Positions 1 through 10,463 of a DNA stretch of 64,000 bases are shown one piece after another. This stretch comes from Platycnemis pennipes. Lineage: Eukaryota > Arthropoda > Insecta > Odonata > Platycnemididae. The notes beneath the pieces were generated by a model. That model saw nothing but the letters and a program-made list of their open reading frames with translations. It was not told the DNA's origin and did no database searches. The stretch covers positions 58,880,609-58,944,608 of the forward strand of contig OW121854.1 in the NCBI GenBank assembly GCA_933228895.1, read 5' to 3'. Both the position numbers and the translations under genes were made by a program. The stretch's first letter is position 1. Every line of letters begins with the position of its first letter.

Positions 1-1235
1 AAATGAAAAAATGCTTTTTGTTGCCAAAAATATAATTTCGAATTAAAGTTCGGAAATAGAAGTGTTATTCTCGTCTGGGGAAAGGACAATGAAGAGGCGG
101 GAAATGACCTTCCCTGTCAATCGCCCTTCGTTGAAAGGAAGCTCCAGATTGGTGTTTAATAATAATCCACAATATGGATGCTTTCCTGGTTTTTTATTTG
201 GCGTAACTCAGCTTCGGAAATCCATGCTGCTATCAAAGAGGGAGAGGAAACCTCATGGACGATGTATTCTTCAGAGCACGTAACTCATTATCTTGTACAA
301 AATTTATTTAAATTATCCTCTCTACCGTCTACTGTCTTGGATATAGGTTTGTATTTGGTTTTGAACAGTCGCGATTCCAAAAGGGTTTCCTTTTATCTAT
401 ATTTTCCTCTCTCTCCTCTATTCGTGCTTGATCTTTGCAGGCGGATCCTTTATAAAGTGCAGAGTTTGTCTTATTCGGTTTAAAATATGGAAATTTGTAC
501 CAAGGCATTATAACTTGCCGTGCATAGATTTTGGGTGAATAAAGAGGACGGAAACTTTGAGGTGAGGAGATTTAAGCTTATAAACGAATCCATTGGATTG
601 CTGCCGCGTTGCGTTCTGATTTCCAGATAGTGAACAAGTTATTGTAAATATATGTATGTTGCGTCGGCTTTTAACGCTATCGGTGATAGTGGGGCAATGC
701 CTATTCAAACTAATATGTACTAGCTTTTTTCTCTAGCTTCTCAAATTAAGTTATTTTTACACCGATATTCTTACTAAAAATGAGTCATAACGGTCATATT
801 TTAGCCCAAGATGAAATGCATTTCTTGTGTTAAAAATTAAATGCGTTGCGGGTCATTTATAAGTAAAATACTCCAGAGTTTTGCAAATACTGTGCAAATG
901 ACTAATCTCTAATAAGATCTTACCTTGAGTAAGCTTCAAATATTCTGTAAAAGGATTACGTCCCTTAGATATGAGTTCTAATTTTGGTATTTCCCGCTCC
1001 TTATGTATGGCTTATTTCCTCATTTTAAATTGTACTATGCCTTCATTTTGTTTTTTTATTTATTGATTCGTCGGATCATTATCAATGCAATGTTTGATGT
1101 CATTGGTCCATTCCTTTATCAAATGCCAAGCATTAGTTGACAACGGTAATTTTATTCCTCACAGTCTGAGTCTGAGACTCACAGTACTGCGTTTTGGAGA
1201 CTTATTTTCCTACACATGCCGACGCCACCAGTACT
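1..1235. other. No recognisable gene
   Basis: AT-rich sequence with only short chance open frames. A 15-bp palindrome lies near 1168-1182. I see no repeat family member, splice-flanked open segment or RNA gene here. Confidence 0.5.
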
Positions 1236-1239
1236 CAAC

Positions 1240-1485
1240 TTGTAGGTAGGTCTAAATGGTGAGGGTGGACCTCTAACATTTGCTAGATGTGATATATATG
1301 TGAATGACATACATCAGGTGAAGGGACAACTTTATTTCCCTGTACCACTGAGATCTGGGACCCAGAAAGCCTCACAGCTTCAATTAACCTTGATGTGTTC
1401 ACAGAAGCACCTTCTGGATTTCAACCCTAGACATCCCATCATTAACCAATCTCTTTAGCCACGGGGCCACAGCACTCCCACGTGA
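1240..1485 (-). mobile_element. tRNA-derived SINE, family 2 (minus)
   Basis: On the minus strand the unit starts near 1485 with a Pol III box A-like segment (GTGGCTAAAGAGATTGG) and, about 30 bp on, a box B-like segment (GGGTTGAAATCC). A non-tRNA body follows. This is the usual head of a tRNA-derived SINE. The body differs from the SINE family repeated elsewhere in the window. The 3' boundary is a guess; similar material may continue to about 1200. Confidence 0.45.
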
Positions 1486-1639
1486 TTATGTAGTATAAAA
1501 TTAGAAGCCAAAAACCTAATTTATCAGAAAAGCCACTGCCGAAAAAATCTCCAAATAAGTGATTAGTCTGTCTGCCCTTAATGTGACCTTGAGCGGATAC
1601 TAGGATTACTAAAAATTGAATTACTCAGCATCTATATTT

Positions 1640-1908
1640 TATATTTTACTGGCCTCCACGTCCCGAGGGCTATGGTGGCATCACAGCGGTGGAAGATATT
1701 TTTCTTTGGGAAACCGACCCCTGGTTGAATTCTGTGTGGACAGCATTTCAGTGGACAGTTCAGTGCTTCGTCCGTCGGATGGGTTAACCCTGGTTCTCTT
1801 TGCGCCTTTCGTTAAGATCGGGCAACTTCCGACTTCATGTTATTCTCCACCCTTCCTCTTTACCCGTCAATTCCCACCCTTTTACCTTACCTCCCGGTCC
1901 TAGGTTAC
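1640..1908 (+). mobile_element. tRNA-derived SINE, family 1, 5'-truncated
   Basis: The body matches family 1 copies near 15.7, 33.9 and 34.6 kb, including the segments TTCAGTGCTTCGTCCGTC and GCCTTTCGTTAAG and a pyrimidine-rich 3' part. Box A is absent or too diverged to see, so the copy is probably truncated. The 95-codon open frame across it has no other support. Confidence 0.6.
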
Positions 1909-3650
1909 TTATATGAAGGACAGACTTGTAACCTCAGATAAGTTAAATTATTCGTTAAATACGTGTTGTTTTTAGCATGAATACTGCACTAATTTTGTCC
2001 TTTCTAATGCATATGTTCTTGTGAGATGGCTATCAAACAAGCAATTTAGCATTTCTATTCTCATTAGCGATAGAGATTAATTTCTCTCATCGATGTTGAA
2101 CGTGATTGCGAGTACCTATCAATCATTTTGACGTGTCTTGGGGGCTGTGGAAAATGGAAGTAAAACTCGGTTTTATAACGTCTATTTTGCGTTAACCGGC
2201 AGCTACTGGGAACCTAAGTATAACCCGCGTTTTCTGATGGTTAAGCCTAAAAATAATTTACTGTTCGAAGGAGGGAGTAGGAAAGCTGCACCAAAAAGTT
2301 TTCTATATTTAGCGAGAAACTAAACTTTATATTTGTTTGTCTAAAAAGTTTTTAATGCATCGCTGGCGTTTATTTCAACCTGTTATGTCCTGAAAATGAG
2401 AAATTTAGTGAGAAAAAGATCTGATTAATATTTGTGTTTGCTTCAGTGTTTTAATTATTATCTTTTCTGCTGGTGACATTTTAAATTTTAGGGTTTGAAT
2501 AATGTGGTGGAGTATCAATGACACTCAAGTATAATAAATCATGCAAAAGCGTTTCTGCCATCCTCTTCTATTACTTTCTGGTACTGAGGAAAGTAAAAAT
2601 TAAGTTGTAATCCGAGCAGACTTGATTCTAGTGTGTCAGGTTTATGATCATTATATCAGTCAATTCACTGATAAATACGCAAGGGACTTCATTTTATGTA
2701 CTTTTTACCTGCTTGCTTCTTTTGGTGGACTTCAATTGAAATTATAACTGCCGAAGGCCACGGACGGAAAGCGTTCACTACTGGATCTTGGGAACTACCC
2801 TCTGAAATAATAGACATAATTTTAACCCCAGTTGGGGTGATGATTTCGGGCGCTGCAGTAACTTCTGGGGGTATGAGTAATCTAGAACTAACCTCCGACT
2901 GACGTTTAGATTCCTTTTAGTTTGCAAATCATCCTCTTCCAGCAATGGAGACACTTCCTGTGGCAGGAATAACTTCAGGACCTGGACATTATTAGTCCCC
3001 TTCCATGGGACAGATTCAAGCGGCCAAGAAAGTCAACAGGCCGTAAAGAGGGCCATCTCCCTGGGCAACGAAGGCGTCCAGGGTGCATGGACCACTGAAC
3101 GACGAATGACAAAGATTTAAAAATATAGTTGAAAAACCTTAACCGCTGGTTAGCTGCGCCACCGGGGGAGTAATTGATGCTTGTTAACAAATACGTCAAA
3201 ACAATAATGTCTTGATAGCCGGATACCCTTTCAGTCTAATTTGTCAGACGTTCCCAAGTCAGAAACCTCGAGAAATGTCGGAAGTATATGCTTTAAAGCT
3301 GAGAAACGATCGAGGGCATGGAGGCATAAGTCGAATGTAATTGAGCGAACGCAGATGTATTTTTTTAAATATCTCTCACCCTCAGCAGGCGTTAACTATC
3401 GTAGATTATTATTTTTCTATCGGTGGTTGGGAGGTCTAAATGAACATTTATTTCTTATCAACCTCTACATTTCACACGATGTCGCTCTTCAGCCCCTCAT
3501 ACCTCCCACTTCCCATCACTCGCTTTAACGTTGATAAAGCCCTGCTAAATATCTACTAACCTAGCCTTCTAACTCTCTTGATAATGACATGTAAATTGTC
3601 GAAACCATGGTTGAAACCAATAGAACTTGAGTGTGGAATGTACAAAGCGA
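1909..3650. other. No recognisable gene
   Basis: AT-rich DNA with scattered short frames. The 61-codon frame at 2138-2323 and the 68-codon frame at 2696-2902 resemble nothing I know. No TE family of this window is recognisable here. Confidence 0.45.
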
Positions 3651-3654
3651 CGTT

Positions 3655-4390
3655 TCCTTTACAATCCCATTACTCCATCCAAGTTACCCGTTCTTCTCCT
3701 CCCTCTTCCCGCTTACCCAACATTCTACCCTCAATCACGTCCTTCAAAAAACCATCGCTCTTAATTGCCTTTTCCGTCCACAATTTTCTCCTGATTTCAT
3801 TTATCAAATTTCTTTCCTCTCCTAGCTATTCCAACACTTTATCGTTCGTCCTCTTTTCGACCCTTTTTACTCTATCAATCCTTCTCCACACCTACTTCTC
3901 ACAAACCCTGAGTCTATTTTCATCCTCTCTCCGCAATGCCCACGTTTCCGCAACGTATGCGGCAACGCTTAATATTAAACATTTTACTGGTCATTTTTTA
4001 ACTTCTGAATTCAACTCATTAGGTCACGTCTACAATTCAAAACTTCTTTTGCCACTGCGATTCTCCTTTTCACTTCAATGCTGCTATAATCTTTTCCCTT
4101 CAACACACTACCTAGATAGATAAATTACCTCCTGATCTACCTTCTGACCTCTTATTTTATATTAAAACTGGCCTTTTTCTCGAAAATCTCATTAATTTCG
4201 TTTTCTTCTGATTTATTTTTATTTTTTGCACTATCCCTACAGTGCATCCTGAATTTTTTGTAAGCTCTGGGCTGACTGGCTGACTAGAACTTGGTCATCC
4301 GCGAGCCTCATAGATTTTGTTGATTTTCTCCAACCTATACTCTTGCTTGGATCTCGTCCCAATCCTCTCTCACCATTTCCTCCAAAGTGT
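3655..4390 (-). pseudogene. Decayed LINE reverse transcriptase relic
   Basis: Reading the minus strand from about 4390 downward gives, across several frames, the C-terminal half of a non-LTR reverse transcriptase. A catalytic-box remnant MRLADDQVLVSQSAQSLQ lies near 4250-4320. It is followed by SIEVKRRIAVAKEV near 4050-4090, a GNVGI..REDE region, then NDKVLE..GEERNLINEIRR and SDGFLKDVIEGRMLGKR down to about 3700. Frameshifts and stops are frequent, so it cannot be translated. A and D of the FADD box are kept. The 181-codon plus-strand open frame at 3578-4123 is only the antisense of this relic. The exact LINE clade is uncertain; it looks like the endonuclease/RT type common in arthropods. Confidence 0.7.
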
Positions 4391-4825
4391 ATGGTAAAAA
4401 GTACCGGCCATAACGGACATTTATCGTGGGTATAAAAAATAATTTGGCCTCTTTAATTAGTAGGATCTGATTATTTCTGGACTCAAGATTCTTTCTGATG
4501 ATAATCTTAGACCCCGAGTCCGTTGACTTTCAAAGATTAATTGCAATAATATATTCCCGTTTATTTGCGATGGATTGCTTTATGCTATAAACGTTGAACA
4601 CATTGAACACCTTGCCTTTTCCGAGGATGAAAGTAGAACTCGGGATTCTAGGTTTGTCAGGCTGGCGTGTTGCCAAACAGGCTACAGCGAGTGGTTGCAC
4701 TTCTCGTTGAGCATTTGCCAGAATATAATATTATTAGGGTTTTACTGGGTTAGGTCCGTTGGGATGGAATTGAAATACTTCCCAAGTGACAGGAACCATC
4801 AATTAATGTGAAGTTCTTCGTTAGT
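4391..4825. other. No recognisable gene between two LINE relics
   Basis: Short sequence separating two relics of the same LINE family. The 78-codon open frame at 4575-4811 has no recognisable product. Confidence 0.4.
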
Positions 4826-5230
4826 TCTTTATCTCCTATCTCTCAATACACCATCCAAGCAGCTGATTCTCCTCTACTCTCTTCTTCGTTTGCCTAGCAT
4901 TCTCTTCTCTGTCACGTCCTTCAACACACCATCACGTCTAATTACACGTTCCATCCAATTCATCATATCCTGATATCCTTAGTCAACTTCCTCATTTGCC
5001 ATTCCAAGTATTTTTATGTCTGTATTTCTTTCCACCCACCTTACCTTCTCGACATTCACACCTGAAAAGTAGGTGGCCTATTTTTATAAATTTTCTTTAT
5101 AGCTCACGTCAGGGTGCCAGGCAATGCCACACTCCACATAATACTCTTCAAAAGTCTTTTGCTAACATCCCTACCCAGTCCTCCTCCCATTAGTCCTCTT
5201 ATGCGAGGAAAACACCTCTCGATGAAGTGA
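4826..5230 (-). pseudogene. Second copy of the same LINE, RT C-terminus only
   Basis: The minus strand reads GGGLGRDVSKRLLKSIMWSV near 5100-5180, then ILGMANEEV near 4990 and MNWMERVIRRDGVLKDV near 4900-4960, ending LGKRRRE near 4850. This is the same C-terminal region as the relic at 3655-4390 and in the same orientation. It is frameshifted and 5'-truncated. The two copies, only about 450 bp apart, could be one element split by an insertion or two insertions; the overlapping content favours two. Confidence 0.65.
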
Positions 5231-5876
5231 TATTCCTTCGAAAGCTGATGGTGCTATAAATTGCTCCACCTACTCTAGTTAGTTCTTCTACATTTATTTT
5301 TGTATTTGAAAGAATACTGTACAGAGTAACTGTTCACAAGGAATGATTTATTTTAGTGTGTGGGTACATTAATTAAGAAAATTTGTAACTATCCCCTCCC
5401 CTATGTTAGGCCCATAAAAATAAAAATTGGAGAATTTGACTGGTAGCGTTGTTATCTAAGTTTCACAGAGATAAATCTAGGAATTAAAATTTGATTAGGT
5501 GAGAGGAATTTGAGTTATGAAGTATAAAACTTAGATGGAGAAAATACTATTCACAGGGTAAGGGGTGTTATATTTTGCTGTAGAAAGCCGGAATTGCTAG
5601 CATAAATTCAGTAAAGACTAAATAGGTGCATCTAAGACGTAGCCAATGGGGAAGGAAAGCCGAAAACCTTGATGGGTTGTTGAGTCTAAGGTATCAAAGT
5701 GGAGAGAAAAAAGAAACTTTTAAAGGAGAGGGAAAAAAGATGCACGAATTGTATTTAGCCAAAACTCTAAACGTTAAAATTAAGGTTTTCAGAAGAAAAT
5801 CAGCAAATAATTAGTTCATATAAACTTTAGTTATTGTAATTATTTTTAGCATTCTGGAGAGGTTATGGAAAGTTAA
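5231..5876. other. No recognisable gene
   Basis: AT-rich DNA. The lysine-rich 62-codon open frame at 5626-5814 resembles no family I recognise. Confidence 0.45.
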
Positions 5877-6170
5877 GGTCTTATGTGCCTTCTCAAATAG
5901 GTGGGTGAATGGATAGAGGTAGGAATTTCTAGGGAACAGAGAAGAGTACAGAGCGTCAGGTCCCACGTCGGAATTAGCTGATAATGGAAGACATTAAAGG
6001 ATACACTTTTCCATGGATGGGACGAAGTATTGAACTCGAAGTGCTCACCAGTAGGGACTGTTAATGAATAATCCCTATCACTGTTGGAATTAGAACCCGA
6101 ATCCTCAGGACGGGAAGCCAGATTTCTAGCCACCACATCAACTTGATTCCCATTCATCTGAACCTACCCT
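5877..6170 (-). mobile_element. tRNA-derived SINE, family 1 (minus)
   Basis: The minus strand starts near 6165 with a box A-like TGGTGGCTAGAAATCTGGC and a box B-like GGGTTCTAATTCC. The family 1 body follows (GAGCACTTCGAGTTCAATAC) with a pyrimidine-rich tail down to about 5880. The Pol III boxes are diverged, so transcription is unlikely. The 94-codon minus frame within it is incidental. Confidence 0.65.
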
Positions 6171-6419
6171 TGATCGTAATAGCGCTCCTTCGAGGGCCCA
6201 AATTAATATAGAAATAGTTATTCAGTGCCTAATTACCATTTCGTTTAAAGTAATAATAATTTTTTTCTTTGACTGGGAAATTTTCTTGTGGCAATTTTCG
6301 AAATATTTAATTCCTGCCGTATGCTTTCCGTGGGTTTATTATGGAGCGTATTCTTAATGTGAAATAGCACCCGCGTGCGGGTCTTGTCTCCTAGTTATCG
6401 TTTTTTTTTCATCTCGTTT

Positions 6420-6990
6420 CCTATCCTTTCAACGCGCGCATGCGTTCGTCTTGCCTCGGGCCTCCTCGTCTCGCCGTCCCGCGTCACCTTTGCTTGATTG
6501 AGGATGCAGCGGCGTAGGAGACGGGCGTCTGGGGCGGGAGCCATCTCCCATCCCCCCTCCCTCTTCGCCAAAGCGCTGCCGTGTGAACCAGGGTTGGCAT
6601 CTTTCCCCCCTCTGTTCCCCCGTCTGACACCTCTTCATGAGTGGCACTTGCTCGGGAGAGTCGAAGGAGGGAGAAAGCAAGCATCCAGAAACCACCCCGG
6701 GCCTATTTTCCGTGAGAACTTGGAGTGCGCCGGTGGTTTATGGGGCTAATTACGATGGGGGAAATAAAACAATCGCGAGTCCTTTAAAATCTCACACGCT
6801 TGCTCTCTCTCTCACCCGCCCTCCTCTCTTCAAAGCCTCTCCTCCTCTTTCTTTATTTTCCGTTTGCCCTCTTTACCCCCTCCGGCTAAAACTTCCCACC
6901 CTCTTCCTTTCCGTTCCCGAAATACTCTCCGTTCATTGCCATCCGGCAACTGCATCTTTATTTCCCCGCTCTTCACGCCGTCTCTAGATT
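6420..6990. other. GC- then CT-rich low-complexity patch
   Basis: A CpG-containing block (6420-6560) grades into a long pyrimidine-rich stretch (6780-6980). Three overlapping open frames exist on both strands but all read as compositional artefacts, rich in R, P, S and G with no domain. It may be an unmethylated CpG patch or an old regulatory segment; nothing in the sequence proves either. Confidence 0.4.
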
Positions 6991-7740
6991 TACTTTCATG
7001 ACGGGAGCCTTTTCGCGAAATCGTTTTCTTTTTTAATTTCTTTCGTCTGCCCCGCCGTCTGCTCCCGTTGTATTTATTCGCCAGACAAAACTATCATTGC
7101 TGGTTCCTCGGATACGATGACGTACGTGCTTCAACGGATTTCTAGCGTCCGATTCCTTTAAATCCTCAATTAATTCCTACAAATATGTTCAAAAAAATTG
7201 CATACCTTAGCCTGCGCCGAAATAGACGGAGCAAAAAAGGAACTTCTCATTCGCTATTATATTTTTAGGCCCGGTTTTACGATGTCTGTTCGGTCTTACC
7301 CGTTATTTCATATCATTCTTTAGGGTACTTTGGAGCTTCGCAAACACTTAAAGTACAAAACACTAATTAGATGAAAAACTAGGTCATATGAAAATAACAA
7401 CAGAAAAACATTAATAATAATAGTTTTGGAACCTCAAAAATAGCTAACCATGCGTTATAATAGAGGACCGAAGTAACCTTGCATTCATTCGGCCCAAAAG
7501 GGCTTTTAAAGGAGATATTTTCTAAAATTCAATAGGAAGCAAATGGCAAATATGCTCCTTTGGTATATGGACTTAAATAATTATAATAGGTAATACTGGT
7601 AGACGGGTAGTTGCAGATTTCGGTATTTGGACTGCGAGAAAAAATATTACAAGCATTCATATTTTATTTCTGTAGGTACTTTGGAGTGGTGAAATTAGAT
7701 AGGTTGTGCTAGGTGAAACTTTGTGGAATGTGCTTAACAT
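6991..7740. other. No recognisable gene
   Basis: AT-rich DNA without open frames of note or recognised repeats. Confidence 0.45.
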
Positions 7741-7743
7741 TAT

Positions 7744-7833
7744 GAAATGAATGCTGTAACCTTGTAATTCCGCATAAACGTATGTTAAGTAACTAAAGTT
7801 AATGTGGAATTACAAGGTTACAGCTTTCATTTC
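7744..7833. repeat. Foldback repeat, about 32-bp arms
   Basis: The arm at 7744-7775 (containing GCTGTAACCTTGTAATTCC apart from one mismatch) is repeated in inverted orientation at 7802-7833, with about 26 bp between them. Two or three mismatches are visible. It could be a tiny MITE or the remains of a larger foldback element. No TSD is obvious. Confidence 0.65.
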
Positions 7834-8473
7834 ACACTGGTGACATTAGTTACATCACGCAGTGAAGTCTGCAGGCCCTCATACCGTGCCGCTTTTTATG
7901 TATTTTCTATTATATTTTGCAAGGAATGCATATAAATATTTATGCATACGTTTATATAATATTATTTGTTATATACATGTATATATAGTTTATGCTAATC
8001 TTTATGAATAATAATAATTAAATGAGTGGTGTCTACTACACCAATGAAGGATTTCCTCCTCCAAGCATTCTAGCTGTGGTGCCAGATTTTTCGGCCCTCA
8101 ACCCGCCACCGAAGCGCCTTAGACCTGCCCAACCCGCCTAATCCTCCTCTTTTCTCGTCGCACGCCAATATTTAAACAAAATGTAGTGTATAACGACCTG
8201 ATGGTTTAATTTAGATATGAAAATTAACATATGATATGGTAAAATGTTCAAATCGTAAGTATTTTGTCGGATCAAATCCGCGGAAAGGAATAATTAGTAA
8301 AAAGGTAACATCTATGAAACACTGAGAGCAAAATTGAACAAAATATTAACTACTGCAAGGGGTCATTCATTTTTGTTTTGGAAAACAATTATTCGTATTT
8401 TTAATGATTTCTAAACATGCGAAGTCAAATACTTTATTTGATGTAGGATCTTGTTTTTTCCCGGCGTATAATG

Positions 8474-8567
8474 CTGGTGAAGTCTTCACGGGTTCTCCAC
8501 CGGGTCAGGGAACGTCGGCCTTAGCCGTTTCCCTGACCCGGTGGAGAACCCGAGAAGACTTCGCCAG
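8474..8567. repeat. 94-bp near-perfect hairpin inside the hAT-like element
   Basis: Two arms of about 39-40 bp (8474-8513 and 8529-8567) are nearly exact reverse complements around a loop of roughly 14 bp. Their core includes GGGTTCTCCACCGGGTCAGG. The arms are much more GC-rich than the surroundings. The 20 bp just upstream (GATGTAGGATCTTGTTTTTT) recur at about 35742-35761, suggesting a dispersed unit. Confidence 0.8.
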
Positions 8568-8959
8568 TACTTTATTTGACTCCGACTTTTACCTCATTGA
8601 ATTTTCCTTTTTAAATGCGGAATAACTTCATTATAAAGTTTAATGTCACAATGCTCCATTGGAATATTAATTTTTTCATTGAAAATTTTATTTTTTTACA
8701 GGCAATGAAGAGCATTCAATTAATAGAAAAAATATTTCAGAAGTGCTTAAATCAATGCTTAAATAATTTATTTTACCGATTCTCAATAAATTACAAATGT
8801 TGCTGACTGCTCAATCATTTTGGTAGGGACCTTCGTCAGGACTAGTCAGTGATTCTTTGCTTTGCTAGCTCAAGCTCATTGACCGTATTAATGATCATTC
8901 CAAAGAGAGAAAAGATTTTTCGAGTAGCTCAAAATTTGAAATTGAGAGTGTAAAGCTTT

Positions 8960-9143
8960 CATCTACACCTACATAATACCCTGCAAGCCACCATAAAGGT
9001 GTGTGGCAGGGGGTGAACTCTCACCGAATATGCACTACATATCATGCATAAATAAGGATTAGTACTAGTATAGGTACTGTTCAAAACTAAGCTATTTAAA
9101 AATATATAAAAATAGCAAAGCATACATGCAAAAACATGCACCC
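8960..9143 (-). mobile_element. LINE 3'-tail copy, short subfamily (minus)
   Basis: This contains the tail shared by about 18 copies in the window. The plus strand reads CATCTACACCTACATAATAC, then an imperfect stem (CCCTGCAAGCCACC / GTGTGGCAGGG), then GCACTACATATCATGCAT. It also carries the upstream block of the short subfamily (GCAAAAACATGCA at the far end), shared with copies near 16.5, 43.7 and 63.2 kb. It lies inside the hAT-like element, so it either inserted later or was carried with it. Confidence 0.75.
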
Positions 9144-9679
9144 AGTGTTCTCGTTATCTTTATTTTCTTCTTTTCCTCCTTTAAATAATATATGAAGTAC
9201 TAGTAGAACTCGTTAACACACATTTATTTCTGATTTATTGATTGCTCTCTGCAATTCCAGCCTAGGTACCTACTAGCGATATTTTTCGCGGAAATCTGCC
9301 AACCGTGGGGCGGATTGCACTCAGACTTGCACTACCACCCAATCAGTTAAGTAATAATAGCCTGTGTGGTTGCACTTCAATCTGACTTAATTATCTACAT
9401 TTACATATTTGGCAGGTGGAAACGGTCGTACTATTTTTAACGGTCAAACTATTGTTTATTCTTAATTCTTATTAATGTTTTTGTGAGTTCTACGGTATCT
9501 ATCGGTATAAAATAAGAAATTTAAGGATATTTTTAGGTATCCACCCAATTTCCGGGGAGAATGGCCCAACTAGCCAAAGTCGGCGGGAACCCGCCAAATG
9601 AAATTTTTACCCGCCATCAGAGACACTCAACCTGTCCAATTGGCGGTAACCCGACTAATCTGGCATCACTGCATTCTAG

Positions 9680-10344
9680 GGAGGCACAACAGTGTATAAT
9701 GTCTTGGTAGACGGGCTGGTGTAGTAAATATATAATTAAGATAACATATAGTATTATATTTTAGAATGACATTTTGGTATACAGCCTCAGCGTTAGCCCG
9801 GTGAGTTCAGTAGGTGATTAATTTTCCGTAATTAATATACTATCTCTGACGGAGGCTTCAACCGTTGATCATTTTCAGTTCTCACTAACAAAAGCAAATG
9901 CAAGAAATATTTTGGAAATCCACAAAACTGAGTAGGCATAATTTATATTTCTCCTAGCCGTTAGCTATTCTGATTAATATTTTTTCCTATTTTGACGATA
10001 TTCTTTGCCATTCTAACCAAATTATTTCAGTAGATTGATATTCTTCTTATTCATTACTCGTTTATGATAAGTGGTAGTGGCTATAACCTCTGCTTTGAAG
10101 TACTCTCACGTATGCCAAAACGTAAAAGAACGGAATACTAATAAATACACGGAATGGTATAACGGAATACTAATAGCATATATAAACGGAACATTATCCG
10201 ATTTTACATAAACTACTTTCGCCAAGTATTAACCATATTTATCGGGATAGGAGACTAAACCAATGAATATTATCATGAGCGAAAGTGGTTTGATGAGGAG
10301 TAATAAAGTACTATTTTAGGAGAGATAAATATGTATGTACATAC
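9680..10344. other. No recognisable gene
   Basis: Flank of the hAT-like element and AT-rich DNA. A short inverted match (TACTACACCA near 8034-8050 against TGGTGTAGTA near 9716-9727) brackets the hAT insertion; see findings. Confidence 0.4.
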
Positions 10345-10463
10345 ATCTATATCAAAAGAGAAGAATCACATCAATATGAAAAGGTTTACTGATAGAAGAA
10401 TCGAGTGGAAAGCTGCGTGAAACCAATCCTAGGATTGTTGACCAATGATGATGATCTATATCA
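10345..10463 (+). mobile_element. 99-bp 5'-truncated LINE tail with 10-bp TSD
   Basis: The sequence 10355-10453 matches the last ~100 bp of the LINE at 29495-30540. It includes the coding end (ATAGAAGAATCGAGTGG, with a stop in GCGTGA), the post-stop CCAATCCTAGGATTGTTGACC and the GAT-repeat tail. It is flanked by the exact direct repeat ATCTATATCA at 10345-10354 and 10454-10463. This is an extremely short target-primed reverse transcription product. Confidence 0.85.

Larger units (their letters stand above)
8066..9679. mobile_element. Non-autonomous hAT-like DNA transposon with 8-bp TSD
   Basis: The element proper is 8074-9671 (1598 bp), flanked by the 8-bp direct repeat CATTCTAG at 8066-8073 and 9672-9679. 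The terminal inverted repeats are CTGTGGTGCCAGATT (left) and CAGTGATGCCAGATT (right, minus strand), continuing to TCGG with mismatches. An 8-bp TSD with a CAG-type terminus is the hAT signature. No transposase is present. Both ends carry clustered ACCCGCC/GGCGGG motifs (about 8097-8140 and 9576-9650), which look like subterminal transposase-binding repeats. The interior carries a 94-bp hairpin and an older LINE tail. TSD and TIR are read directly; the hAT assignment is inference from them. Confidence 0.75.

Noticed and set aside
1165..1190. 15-bp palindrome as an operator-like site
   Set aside because: Short palindromes of this size are expected by chance in 64 kb, and no gene lies nearby.
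3578..4123. 181-codon plus-strand open frame
   Set aside because: The opposite strand reads as a decayed LINE reverse transcriptase; this frame is its antisense and has no domain.
8960..9143. CRISPR-like or regulatory repeat, given the recurring hairpin
   Set aside because: Copies are dispersed in both orientations with no regular spacing and are anchored to a LINE C-terminus at 50.5 and 35.3 kb.
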